Shown piece after piece: positions 1 to 8,347 of a DNA stretch of 33,614 bases. The stretch is taken from the NCBI GenBank assembly GCA_945897865.1, contig CAMDHJ010000019.1, forward strand, positions 1 to 33,614. Reading direction: 5' to 3'. This DNA comes from Tepidiphilus sp. J10. Its GTDB lineage: Bacteria > Pseudomonadota > Gammaproteobacteria > Burkholderiales > Thiobacillaceae. The translations under genes were made by a program, and so were the position numbers. The number at the start of each line of letters is the position of its first letter. Position 1 is the first letter of the stretch. Under the pieces are notes generated by a model. The model saw only the letters and a list, made by a program, of their open reading frames with translations, had not been told where the DNA came from and made no database searches.

Positions 1-1116
1 CAAGATGGCGCCTATCTGGCGGAATTCCTGCTCGACAAAGGCTATGAAGTACACGGCATCAAACGCCGCACCTCGCTGTTCAACACCGACCGCATCGACC
101 ATCTCTACCAAGACCCACACGAAACCGGGCGCAAATTCATCCTGCACCATGGCGACCTCACCGACAGTTCCAGCCTGATTCGCATCATTCAACAAGTGCA
201 GCCGGACGAAATCTACAACCTCGCCGCGCAATCCCACGTCGCCGTCAGCTTCGAAGAACCCGAATACACCGCCAACTCCGACGCCCTCGGCTCTCTGCGC
301 ATCCTGGAAGCCATCCGCATTCTCGGCTTGGAAAAGAAAACCCGCTTCTACCAGGCCAGTACCAGCGAACTGTTCGGTCTGGTGCAGGAAATCCCGCAGA
401 AGGAAACCACCCCGTTCTACCCGCGCAGCCCCTACGCCTGCGCTAAGTTGTACGCCTACTGGATCACCGTCAACTACCGCGAAGCGTATGGCATGTATGC
501 CTGCAACGGCATCCTGTTCAACCACGAAAGCCCGATTCGTGGCGAAACCTTCGTCACCCGCAAGATCACCCGCGCCCTGGCGCGCATCAAACTCGGCCTG
601 CAAGACTGCCTGTTCCTCGGCAACATGGATTCCAAACGCGACTGGGGACACGCCAAGGATTACATCGAAATGCAATGGTTGATGCTGCAACAGGACCAGC
701 CGGAAGACTTCGTCATCGCCACCGGCGTGCAATATTCAGTCAGGGACTTCGTCAACGCCGCCGCCAAGGAACTTGGCATGCAGCTCCGCTGGGAAGGTGA
801 AGGCGTTGATGAGAAAGCCTATCTGGTTTCAGGGGGAAAGGGGCAAGGGGCAAGTAACACCCCCGAAGCCAACAACATGACCCCTGAACCTTGCACCTTG
901 AAACCCATTGTTGCTGTCGACCCGCGTTATTTCCGCCCCACCGAAGTCGAAACCCTGCTCGGCGACCCTGCCAAAGCCAAAGCCAAACTCGGCTGGACAC
1001 CAAAGATCAGCTTCGATGAACTGGTTGCCGAAATGGTGCGCGAAGACCTGAAATCCGCTGAACGCGACGAACTGGTCAAAAAGCACGGCTACAAAGCCAT
1101 GGATTACAACGAGTAA
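1..1116 (+). CDS. gmd: GDP-mannose 4,6-dehydratase, 5' partial
   Basis: Converts GDP-D-mannose to GDP-4-keto-6-deoxy-D-mannose in the cytoplasm, the first step to GDP-L-fucose. The frame is open from base 1, beginning [11 protein letters not shown], which in the family directly follows the N-terminal GITG nucleotide-binding motif, so only about ten residues are missing. The extended-SDR signatures are present: ASTSELFG with the catalytic Thr/Ser-Glu, the YACAK Tyr-Lys pair, the [16 protein letters not shown] substrate loop, and [18 protein letters not shown] near the C-terminus. Odd: just before that last motif is a Gly/Pro/Asn-rich stretch (about residues 275-302) encoded by repeat-like DNA, longer than the E. 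coli loop. The stop lies 5 bases before fcl, so the two are probably one operon. Confidence 0.96.
   Translation, partial: QDGAYLAEFLLDKGYEVHGIKRRTSLFNTDRIDHLYQDPHETGRKFILHHGDLTDSSSLIRIIQQVQPDEIYNLAAQSHVAVSFEEPEYTANSDALGSLRILEAIRILGLEKKTRFYQASTSELFGLVQEIPQKETTPFYPRSPYACAKLYAYWITVNYREAYGMYACNGILFNHESPIRGETFVTRKITRALARIKLGLQDCLFLGNMDSKRDWGHAKDYIEMQWLMLQQDQPEDFVIATGVQYSVRDFVNAAAKELGMQLRWEGEGVDEKAYLVSGGKGQGASNTPEANNMTPEPCTLKPIVAVDPRYFRPTEVETLLGDPAKAKAKLGWTPKISFDELVAEMVREDLKSAERDELVKKHGYKAMDYNE
825..905. repeat. repeat-like in-frame insert inside gmd
   Basis: An 81-base segment (27 codons) starts GGTTTCAGGG (825-834) and ends CCTTGAAACC (896-905), an imperfect terminal inverted repeat matching at 8 of 10 or better. 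Inside are direct repeats GGGGCAA/GGGGCAA and CCTTGCACCTTG. It encodes a low-complexity Gly/Asn/Pro stretch just before the conserved DPRYFRP motif, and the frame is kept. Gmd loops vary in length here, so this may be a small palindromic element tolerated in a surface loop or simply loop divergence. Confidence 0.4.
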
Positions 1117-1121
1117 GGCGC

Positions 1122-2093
1122 ATGCACTCCACTGCAAAAATCTATATCGCCGGCCATCGCGGCCTGGTCGGTTCCGCGCTGCTGCGCAACCTGCAAGCAA
1201 AGGGTTACGGCAACCTCCTCACTTGCAGCCACGCCGAACTCGACCTCACCAACCAGATAGCCGTCGAATCCTTCTTCTCCCTGGAAAAGCCGGACTACGT
1301 ATTCATCGCCGCAGCCAAAGTCGGCGGCATCCTCGACAACAACGAATACCCGGCGGAGTTCATCCGTGACAACCTCGCCATCCAGACCAATCTCATCCAC
1401 GCCGCGAACCAAAACAACGTAAAGCGGCTGTTGTTCCTTGGCTCAAGTTGCATCTACCCCAAGCTCTGCCCGCAGCCCATGAAGGAGGAATACCTCCTCA
1501 CTAGCCCGCTCGAAGCGACCAACCGCCCCTACGCTCTGGCCAAGATCGCCGGCGTAGAAATGTGTTGGAGCTACAACCGGCAATACGGTACCCAATACCT
1601 CGCCGTCATGCCCACTAACCTGTACGGTCCCGGCGACAACTATCACCCAGAAAATAGCCACGTAATTCCAGCCCTCATTCGCAAGTTTCACGAAGCCAAA
1701 CAAAACAACGCCGCAGCCGTCACCGTCTGGGGCACCGGCACACACAAGCGCGAATTCCTCTATAGCGAAGACATGGCTGATGCCTGCGTTTTTTTCATGA
1801 ATTTGCCGGACGAATGGTTCAGCACCCTGCTGGGTAGCGACGAAGCCAAGATCGGCGTGTTCATGCTACCCGTTGTCAACATTGGCGTTGGCGAAGACCT
1901 CAGCATCAAGGAACTCGCGGATACTGTGCAAATCGTGGTCGGTTTCAGCGGCGAGATCGTTTTCGACACCAGCAAACCTGACGACACCCCACGCAAGCTC
2001 ATGGACGTTTCTCGACTGCACAACCTTGGTTGGTTAGCCAACACCAATTTCAGGGCAGGTTTGGCGCACGCCTATGCGGACTTTCTCGCATGA
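1122..2093 (+). CDS. fcl: GDP-L-fucose synthase (epimerase/reductase)
   Basis: Bifunctional 3,5-epimerase/4-reductase turning GDP-4-keto-6-deoxymannose into GDP-L-fucose with NADPH; 323 residues, the normal length. An N-terminal [10 protein letters not shown] Rossmann motif lies near residue 12. [19 protein letters not shown] carries the family Ser/Cys region, and [10 protein letters not shown] holds the catalytic Tyr-x3-Lys. [28 protein letters not shown] is a hallmark of this enzyme. An AAGG ribosome site lies 4 bases before the ATG. The gene follows gmd directly, and its stop overlaps the start of the next gene (ATGA). Also known as wcaG. Confidence 0.97.
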   Translation: MHSTAKIYIAGHRGLVGSALLRNLQAKGYGNLLTCSHAELDLTNQIAVESFFSLEKPDYVFIAAAKVGGILDNNEYPAEFIRDNLAIQTNLIHAANQNNVKRLLFLGSSCIYPKLCPQPMKEEYLLTSPLEATNRPYALAKIAGVEMCWSYNRQYGTQYLAVMPTNLYGPGDNYHPENSHVIPALIRKFHEAKQNNAAAVTVWGTGTHKREFLYSEDMADACVFFMNLPDEWFSTLLGSDEAKIGVFMLPVVNIGVGEDLSIKELADTVQIVVGFSGEIVFDTSKPDDTPRKLMDVSRLHNLGWLANTNFRAGLAHAYADFLA

Positions 2094-3028
2094 ATGACAA
2101 CGTCCTGGTTTTTGCCGCCAAGGATGGACTGGGCAACCGACTGCGCGCCTTGGTTGGTTTTCGCGCCTTGGCCGACTTCCTGCAGATCCCGATGTTGGTG
2201 CATTGGTCCAGGGATGGTGGATGCGATGCAGAATTCACAGATTTGTTCGAGATTACAGGCTGGGAAGACGTAAAGCTGATTGATGCCGAAGAGGCTGCGG
2301 CCCGCAAAGCGAGCCATCCCGAACGGTACTACTATTCATCAGTCTGGTTTACTGAAATCTGGCAACAATATGCACAGACGCTTTGCACTCTTGAGGCGTT
2401 TTCGCATGTTGCTATCAAGTATCTGCGTACGTTGAGGCCTCACCAGGAATTGCGCTCCCGCATTGATGCATTTGCGCAAGCGCATAATCTTGACCAGTGC
2501 ACAGGCTTGCATATTCGCATGACCGACAATGTGCATGCTTATGACTGGTGGATCAAAAACGACCCCCACTTCGTGCCAGAAAAGGTGTCACGCCTGAATG
2601 GGTTTGAGACAGTCATTCGAGAATTGGCGTCGCAAAACAAAGGTGTTTTCCTTTGCACGGACAATCAGGAAATCTCGCGTCGGTTGCGGATAGATTTTCC
2701 AGATATTGTCATGTACCAGAAAGCATTCGATGAACAAGGTTTTGTGCATCATGTGCGCACCTATTACGACAAGCAAGGCAGGGGGCTTCAGCTGCTCGGT
2801 CGCATCAAATCGATGCTTGGCATCCAAGCACCTACGAGCTGGCGGACTACAGAAGTCACCGATGCGCTCATCGAGATGCAGCTACTTTCCCGTTGCCAAA
2901 GCGTCATCGGTACTTACTACAGTAGTTTCAGCCAGGTAAGTGCGCTACTTGGCGGTATCCCGCTGTATCGTATGGAAGGTGTAAAAGCCAGCGAAGACAT
3001 GTTTATTCGTGCATTAAATTCGCGTTGA
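2090..3028 (+). CDS. fucosyltransferase-like glycosyltransferase
   Basis: Probably transfers fucose from GDP-fucose made by the two upstream genes. The 312-residue protein opens with [14 protein letters not shown] (residues 11-24), the GxGNxL type nucleotide-binding start of GT-B fucosyltransferases. GLHIRMTDN contains the HxRxxD motif (H141, R143, D146) shared by alpha-1,2 and alpha-1,6 fucosyltransferases and NodZ. The C-terminal [21 protein letters not shown] matches the last conserved motif of that superfamily. I chose the ATG at 2090 because it overlaps the fcl stop (ATGA) and begins with a clean core; an in-frame start at 2030 would lie deep inside fcl. Linkage and acceptor cannot be read from the sequence. 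Confidence 0.8.
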   Translation: MNDNVLVFAAKDGLGNRLRALVGFRALADFLQIPMLVHWSRDGGCDAEFTDLFEITGWEDVKLIDAEEAAARKASHPERYYYSSVWFTEIWQQYAQTLCTLEAFSHVAIKYLRTLRPHQELRSRIDAFAQAHNLDQCTGLHIRMTDNVHAYDWWIKNDPHFVPEKVSRLNGFETVIRELASQNKGVFLCTDNQEISRRLRIDFPDIVMYQKAFDEQGFVHHVRTYYDKQGRGLQLLGRIKSMLGIQAPTSWRTTEVTDALIEMQLLSRCQSVIGTYYSSFSQVSALLGGIPLYRMEGVKASEDMFIRALNSR

Positions 3029-3089
3029 CTCAAAAGTACTCAATTCTTGGCAAAACGATAGTGGTGAATTTTTTCTACATGGCCTGATC

Positions 3090-4160
3090 GTGAAGGATAC
3101 GAAGAAATACGCATACATAGATGCCATGCGAGGATTGGCCATACTCTTGGTTATTCTGGTACACACCTCGATATCGATTGCCGATAAAACGCCTGTCGTA
3201 ATGAATGCTGCATTGGGTCAGTTTGGCGTGCAATTGTTTTTCGTTTCTAGTGCGTTGACACTTTGCCTGTCATACGAACAGAGACTCGATGAAAAACATC
3301 GGCTCTTGGCATTCCTAGTACGCCGTTGGTTCAGAATCGCGCCGCTCTACCTAATCGGTATTCTCTTGTATTTTTTGGTAAGCGCTTATCGAGAGGTTTA
3401 TCTCGGGTATTGCTGCGATTTTAACCAAAACTATACACTCCAGAATATTCTTTCCAATGTTCTGCTGTTGCATGGATTGATTCCACAGGCCAACAACAAC
3501 GTGGTTCCCGGTGGCTGGTCGATCGGCACGGAAGTGTTGTTTTACCTGAGTTTTCCAATTCTATACTGGTGGTTGGATAGCACGCGCAGCATTCTGCTGG
3601 CTTGGGTTGGTCATGTTATTGTCCTGCTTTGCCTAGTTCTGTCTGGTTTGCTTTATGTAAGCAACAATAGTTTTACCTATTTCAACATTCTGGTTCAGCT
3701 GCCCGTTTTCCTGAGTGGATTCTTGTTGTATCGCCTGCGCAATAACATCCAGTATCGTTTACAAACTATTGGATTGTTCGTATGTTTGTTTGCGTTTTTT
3801 TCGCTCTGGTATTACTGGCGCTTTCAACCCGTCCGCTTCCTTTTGCTACCGGCCACCAGCGGTTTGCTGTTCTGTTTTGTTGGACTGCACTTGGCGAAAC
3901 TGAAACGCATTCCTCAGATCATCATCGAAATCGGCCGCAGAAGTTACTCCATGTATATATTCCATTTTCTTGCTAGCTGGCATCTGGCGCCTTTGCTCGA
4001 CAAGGGGTTTACCGGAATATTTGGGGGCAACCTGTCCCTCCTTATAAATTTCGGCGTCAGTACATTACTGACCTTTTGGCTCGCGGGCTACAGTTACAAA
4101 TATCTGGAAAAACCTTTTGTTGTCCAAGGCAACCGGATTATTGAGAAACACTTTCAATAA
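3090..4160 (+). CDS. acyltransferase-3 family membrane O-acyltransferase
   Basis: Integral inner-membrane protein of 356 residues that probably acetylates or acylates a sugar hydroxyl of the polysaccharide, like OafA. The N-terminus YIDAMRGLAILLVILVHTS carries the family Arg (R14) and His (H25). This is followed by FGVQLFFVSSALTL and VRRWFRIAPLYLIG, both acyltransferase-3 signatures, and about ten hydrophobic helices. It lacks the extra SGNH domain of some OafA proteins. The start is GTG at 3090, since the nearest upstream ATG (3079) runs into a stop after two codons. It lies 61 bases after the fucosyltransferase. Acceptor and acyl group are not determinable. Confidence 0.88.
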   Translation: MKDTKKYAYIDAMRGLAILLVILVHTSISIADKTPVVMNAALGQFGVQLFFVSSALTLCLSYEQRLDEKHRLLAFLVRRWFRIAPLYLIGILLYFLVSAYREVYLGYCCDFNQNYTLQNILSNVLLLHGLIPQANNNVVPGGWSIGTEVLFYLSFPILYWWLDSTRSILLAWVGHVIVLLCLVLSGLLYVSNNSFTYFNILVQLPVFLSGFLLYRLRNNIQYRLQTIGLFVCLFAFFSLWYYWRFQPVRFLLLPATSGLLFCFVGLHLAKLKRIPQIIIEIGRRSYSMYIFHFLASWHLAPLLDKGFTGIFGGNLSLLINFGVSTLLTFWLAGYSYKYLEKPFVVQGNRIIEKHFQ

Positions 4161-4189
4161 TAAATAACGTAAACAAACAAGGTTTCGAA

Positions 4190-5140
4190 GTGCTAATTCA
4201 AAACAAACTACGAAAAATATTTGATCCAGAAATCCGCGCCAAAAATATTCGCGCACTGCGCCAAGCGCTGCTTGGCCAATATTGGAATTTGACGCACCCT
4301 ATACAACCCGATCCTGTATTTGTCCTTGGCTGTTCCCGCTCTGGTACCACTGTCACCTATGAAACTCTTGCTGCCGCATCTCAATTCCTCAGCTTAGGTG
4401 TTGAAATACCCGAGTTCTGGAATGGCCTATATGGCCCGCTTAACAACGGTTGGCTCTCAGAAGCTGCAGGGGCTGAGCAGGCTCGACCGGAACACAGGGC
4501 CGCAGCGCTGCGATTCTTCTATCAACGGCTTGGAAATGGATTGGTGCTGGATAAAACCTGTATCAACACGTTGCGCGTTCCTTATCTGAACGCGCTGTTT
4601 CCAAACGCCCGCTATGTGTTCATTCAACGCGACGGCCGCGACAACATCAGTTCGATGATTGATGGTTGGCGTCTGGGGCGTACAGATGGCGCATTCCATC
4701 TCACGCAATTCTTCGGCCCTTTTCCAGAGCCTGTGGCGATCAACAATGGCGAATTCAAGGAGTGGCATTTCTTCTTGCCGCCCGGCTGGCGGGATTACAA
4801 CCAAGCTAGCTTGGAAGAGGTATGCGCCTATCAGTGGATATCCGCCAATCGCTTGGCGCTTGAGGGCAAGCGACTGATACCTGAAGAGCGTTGGATTCAG
4901 CTAAGTTACGAAGACCTGTTCGAACGGCCGGTTGAGATGTTCAAGGATGCGTTTGAGCAATTGGATATCCCCTTTGAAGGAGCGCTACGCGAGCGTTGCG
5001 CCCACCTTGTCCCCACTAGTATCGTCAAGGGCAAGCCCAAAAAACAGAAATGGAAGGATCACAACCCGGAAGCCATCGAGCGCATCGTGCCGATGATCAA
5101 GCCGATGATGGAGCAGTTGGGTTATGACCTTAGCAATTAA
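4190..5140 (+). CDS. PAPS-dependent sulfotransferase
   Basis: Predicted to move sulfate from 3'-phosphoadenylylsulfate onto the glycan or a lipid-linked precursor. PVFVLGCSRSGTTVTYETLA (G47-T54) is the 5'-phosphosulfate-binding loop. RYVFIQRDGRDNISSM (R147 to S154) matches the 3'-phosphate-binding strand-helix with Arg and Ser. The 316-residue length fits the Sulfotransfer_1/3 group. The start is GTG at 4190 with an AAGG site 8 bases upstream. No membrane helix is evident, so it should act in the cytoplasm. The next gene but one is a sulfatase-superfamily protein, but see that entry: it lacks the normal sulfatase nucleophile. Confidence 0.87.
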   Translation: MLIQNKLRKIFDPEIRAKNIRALRQALLGQYWNLTHPIQPDPVFVLGCSRSGTTVTYETLAAASQFLSLGVEIPEFWNGLYGPLNNGWLSEAAGAEQARPEHRAAALRFFYQRLGNGLVLDKTCINTLRVPYLNALFPNARYVFIQRDGRDNISSMIDGWRLGRTDGAFHLTQFFGPFPEPVAINNGEFKEWHFFLPPGWRDYNQASLEEVCAYQWISANRLALEGKRLIPEERWIQLSYEDLFERPVEMFKDAFEQLDIPFEGALRERCAHLVPTSIVKGKPKKQKWKDHNPEAIERIVPMIKPMMEQLGYDLSN

Positions 5141-5153
5141 TGTAAAAGTACCC

Positions 5154-5226
5154 TTAGGAGCGACTTCCGCCACGAAAGTCGTTGAATTGGCGCCGAGCGT
5201 TATCGCAACTGAAGCCGCTTTTGAAG
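5154..5226. repeat. degenerate REP-type palindromic element
   Basis: Between the sulfotransferase and GT2 genes, TTAGGAGCGACTTCCGCC (5154-5171) and ATCGCAACTGAAGCCGC (5202-5218) form imperfect inverted arms. They match the consensus TGTAGGAGCGG...CCGC seen intact at 24425-24504. The first arm continues CACGAAAGTCGTT, the usual tail of such elements. Mutations have broken perfect pairing, so this is an old copy. Confidence 0.6.
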
Positions 5227-5233
5227 TGAGTTT

Positions 5234-6130
5234 ATGAATCCAATGCCACTCGTTTCCGTCGTCATACCGGCCTACAACTCAGCCTGGTGCATTCGCCGGG
5301 CAGTGGATAGCGTGCTGGCGCAGGATTTTCGCGACTTCGAGTTGATCGTAGTTGACGATGGCAGTCTGGACGATACTGCAGCCATCCTCGCTGGTTATGG
5401 TGATGCCATTCAAGTAATCAGCAAGCCGAATGGCGGTCTGTCCAGTGCGCGCAATGCCGGAATTTCCTCCGCGCAGGGGGCGTTTGTGGCTTTTCTAGAT
5501 GCCGATGATTGGTGGATATCCGCGAAACTGACGCGCCAGGTTGCGCTGATGGCGGCTCGTCCGGAATTGCTGTTCTGTTCCACCGCCAGCGCCGTGCAAA
5601 CACCTGCGGGGGAGCGGTTGGCCGACTGGCGCTGCGGTGTGGGGATAGCATCCACGCTGGAGTCCATTTTTTCAGCTAACGCTTATGTCGCGGGCAGCGG
5701 TTCTGCTGTTCTGGCAAAGCGCGAAGCGTTCTCTCTGGCTGGTGGTTTTGATGAAAGCCTGCGCAGCCTGGAAGATATCGACATGTGGATGCGGCTGGCA
5801 GCATTGGGTGGCTTTGCCTGCATCGACGAAGTTCTGGTATGTATTGAAAAGAGCGCGGCCAGTATGAGCGGCAATCTGACTGTGATGCGTTCTGCAGCTA
5901 TTCAGGTCATGCGCAAGAACCGCAGCCTACTGCCCTCGAATCTGCGCGGTGGATTCTGGCGCAAAGCCTACGCTAGTATGCTGACCGATTATGCCAAGTG
6001 GGCTTATAGGAAAGGCCAGACTTCGCAGGCGCTTACTGATCTATTGCATGCGTTATCGCTGGCACCAATGCAACATGGCCGGTTAATAATCAGCTTGCTA
6101 GTTGCTGTTATTACAAAACAAAAGCTCTAA
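5234..6130 (+). CDS. family 2 glycosyltransferase
   Basis: Inverting GT-A sugar transferase of 298 residues, cytoplasmic or peripheral. It opens PLVSVVIPAYNSAWCIRRAV, with the nucleotide-binding DDGS at 41-44 and the DADD metal motif at 89-92. SLEDIDMWMRLA around residue 178 is the ED(x)DMW acceptor/base motif of GT2 enzymes. There is no membrane segment. The ATG overlaps the stop of a short frame derived from the preceding palindrome. Donor and linkage are unknown; by position it belongs to the fucose/sulfate cluster. Confidence 0.9.
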   Translation: MNPMPLVSVVIPAYNSAWCIRRAVDSVLAQDFRDFELIVVDDGSLDDTAAILAGYGDAIQVISKPNGGLSSARNAGISSAQGAFVAFLDADDWWISAKLTRQVALMAARPELLFCSTASAVQTPAGERLADWRCGVGIASTLESIFSANAYVAGSGSAVLAKREAFSLAGGFDESLRSLEDIDMWMRLAALGGFACIDEVLVCIEKSAASMSGNLTVMRSAAIQVMRKNRSLLPSNLRGGFWRKAYASMLTDYAKWAYRKGQTSQALTDLLHALSLAPMQHGRLIISLLVAVITKQKL

Positions 6131-6162
6131 ATTAGAAAACCATGAAAATCTTTAGATTCTTT

Positions 6163-6237
6163 CTACGCGCTGCTTCAACCGCGAAGTCGGCAGTGAGATT
6201 GATGAAACCTTCGATCGCTGCTGAAGCTGCTCCTGCG
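6163..6237. repeat. degenerate REP-type palindromic element
   Basis: Arms CTACGCGCTGCTTCAACCGC (6163-6182) and ATCGCTGCTGAAGCTGCTCC (6214-6233) are imperfect inverted copies. The second matches the reverse of the TGTAGGAGCGGC...GCCGCGA consensus, and the 'CCGCGAAG' tail after the first arm matches the copy at 24425. It fills the gap between the GT2 gene and the sulfatase-like gene. Confidence 0.55.
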
Positions 6238-6265
6238 CTGGCTGCTACTAAATTTCTACGCTGCC

Positions 6266-8347
6266 ATGGATGATCTGAGTTTTCTGTCTCTAGCAATCCA
6301 GGCTAGCAATGTGGTAGGGCTGGTGGCTTTCGTATTTGCTTTGTTACTGCTGGCGAAGTCTTTGATTGACTTCAGCCAGACCGGGCCGGTGCGGCGGGAG
6401 GTGCTTACGCATCATCGGGTTTATTTGGTATTCAGCTTGGCCCGGCTAACCCTGGCGGCTTTTCTCATCGCCAACCTGCTCGCATTTCCCGGTGTGCTGG
6501 CCTATCTATTGGGCTTATCCATTTTTGGTCTGGCCTATTCCAAGATGGCGGTTGGTGTGGCTGCCGTTTTATCGCTAAGCGTGCTGTCATTCTTTCAATT
6601 CTGCCGCGTGCTACATGACTCGCCGGGTGTGATTGTTGCCTCGTCTCACTACGCTATTCATCGTTTCTACCCACTTTGGGCGCTGCTTTCGCCAAATCGA
6701 CTTGCGGGGTCCGGCTTTCTGTTGGTCGGTGTTTATTCTCTGTGGTTGGCCGTGGGGGTTGCTGCGCTGCTGGGACAAGGCGCTGTTTACTCAGCACTCG
6801 GTATTGCCATCCTTCATAGCTTGGTGTGGTTGCTTTATCGAGTCTTCATCAAAGACAGTGAACCCTTGCCTGTCAAGAAAGCGTTACCAGGCGAGCGGAC
6901 CAATTTGTTGATGATCGGCTCCGACACCCTGCGCGCGGATCGTTTGGGCCACGCCGGCTATCGGCGTTCACTGACGCCTAATCTGGACCGTCTGGCCGAG
7001 CAGGGAGCCAATCTCACGCATTGCTATGTGCCCTGTGCGCGCACCGCTCCCAGCCTGCTTTCCCTGATGACAGGAACCTGGCCGCATACCCATGGCGTGC
7101 GCGACAACTTTGTTACTGACGAACAGACCAGGATACGACTGCCAACTCTGCCGGGCTTACTGGCTGATGCGGGCTACAACACGGCGGTTCTCAGTGACTG
7201 GGCTGGCTCGGATATGGGTAAGTTTGACCTTGGTTTTGACGAACAGGATTTGCCGGGCGACCAGTGGAATATCCGTTTCTTCATGCGCCAGGGGCCCAAG
7301 GACATCCGGCTGTTTCTGTCTCTGTTTTTTTCCAACCGCATCGGCAAATTCTTCCTGGAGGAAATCTATTACCTGGGCGGTGTCCCGCTAACTAGGCAGT
7401 TGGGCTTGCGCGCCAGGCAGATTCTGGAGGAGTTGGCTTCAGAAGCGCAGCCCTTCTTTCTGAATGTGTTCATGGCCAGCACGCATCCGCCCTTCTCCAG
7501 TGAATATCCGTATTACACGATGTATGCTGACCCCAACTATCGCGGCCCTTCTAAGTTTGCTATGGCCAAGCTGACCGACCCGTTCGAGATCATTCGCCGC
7601 CAGGGCGAACCGCGCGAGGAGTTCGATCTGGAGCAAATTCTCGATCTCTACGATGGTTGCGTGAAAAGCTTTGATGATGAGTTGGGCCGAATTCTTGAAT
7701 ACCTGCAAGCCAGTGGTCTGGCAGAAAACACCTTGGTGGTGGTCTACAGCGACCACGGCATGGAATTCTTCGAACATGAAACCTGGGGGCAGGGCAATTC
7801 GGCCATTGGCGACTTTTCGGCACGGGTGCCGGTGGTGATAGCCGGTCCATCCATGAAAGCGAGTACCTGTTTGGATGGCGTCACCCGCAGTGTCGATCTG
7901 GCACCCAGCCTTCTGGAGCTGCTGGGACTGACCGTTCCCCCTGAAATGGAAGGGATCTCACTTGCCGCAGCTTTGAAGGGCGGCGAACAGCCAGAATTAC
8001 CGGCTTTCTACGAAACCGGCATCTGGTTAACCGAGGTACCGGGCATGCCGGTGGGCCACCTTAGTTATCCAAACTTGCTGGACATGCTTGAAATACCTGA
8101 TCCGAGTAGCGGAACGATGGCGATCAAGCCGGAATACCAGGCTCGGATCATTGCCGCCAAAGACCGCATGATACGGAGCGGACGCTGGAAGCTGGTTTAT
8201 CAACCGCTGGTCGATGGAAAACTCTTAAGGCTTTACGACCTGGAAAACGACCCGACTTGCCACGAGGATGTTGCGGCGGCAAAGCCGGAGGTTACTGCCC
8301 GGCTTTGGGGCTTGCTCAAGGATTGGATGGCGAAGGATCTGCTTTAG
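6266..8347 (+). CDS. membrane sulfatase-superfamily transferase/hydrolase with Thr nucleophile
   Basis: 693 residues: about five hydrophobic helices in residues 10-190, then an alkaline-phosphatase/sulfatase catalytic domain from about 210. Metal ligands are visible as LMIGSDTLRADRLG (D220) and VVYSDHGMEFFEHETWGQG (D496, H497), with THPPF near 407. The nucleophile segment reads CARTAPSLLSLMTG, so T260 falls where sulfatases have the Cys/Ser that becomes formylglycine and the CxPxR Arg is absent. Known relatives with membrane helices and a Thr nucleophile are phosphoethanolamine and phosphoglycerol transferases (EptA, LtaS). A transferase of a phospho-substituent, or a phosphodiesterase, is therefore more likely than a true sulfatase. 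The C-terminus overlaps the opposing TPR gene by 32 bases. Confidence 0.82.
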   Translation: MDDLSFLSLAIQASNVVGLVAFVFALLLLAKSLIDFSQTGPVRREVLTHHRVYLVFSLARLTLAAFLIANLLAFPGVLAYLLGLSIFGLAYSKMAVGVAAVLSLSVLSFFQFCRVLHDSPGVIVASSHYAIHRFYPLWALLSPNRLAGSGFLLVGVYSLWLAVGVAALLGQGAVYSALGIAILHSLVWLLYRVFIKDSEPLPVKKALPGERTNLLMIGSDTLRADRLGHAGYRRSLTPNLDRLAEQGANLTHCYVPCARTAPSLLSLMTGTWPHTHGVRDNFVTDEQTRIRLPTLPGLLADAGYNTAVLSDWAGSDMGKFDLGFDEQDLPGDQWNIRFFMRQGPKDIRLFLSLFFSNRIGKFFLEEIYYLGGVPLTRQLGLRARQILEELASEAQPFFLNVFMASTHPPFSSEYPYYTMYADPNYRGPSKFAMAKLTDPFEIIRRQGEPREEFDLEQILDLYDGCVKSFDDELGRILEYLQASGLAENTLVVVYSDHGMEFFEHETWGQGNSAIGDFSARVPVVIAGPSMKASTCLDGVTRSVDLAPSLLELLGLTVPPEMEGISLAAALKGGEQPELPAFYETGIWLTEVPGMPVGHLSYPNLLDMLEIPDPSSGTMAIKPEYQARIIAAKDRMIRSGRWKLVYQPLVDGKLLRLYDLENDPTCHEDVAAAKPEVTARLWGLLKDWMAKDLL

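Noticed and set aside
5124-5237. 37-codon open frame ending at the GT2 start
   Set aside because: It begins inside the sulfotransferase gene and most of it is the degenerate palindrome; kept only as a coupling hypothesis.
6142-6273. 43-codon open frame (MKIFRFFLRAAS...) before the sulfatase-like gene
   Set aside because: Its second half is REP-derived and its likeness to the 5124 frame is explained by the shared repeat; no ribosome site stands out.
6266-8347. Straight call as arylsulfatase
   Set aside because: The FGly Cys/Ser and the CxPxR Arg are not present; Thr occupies the site.
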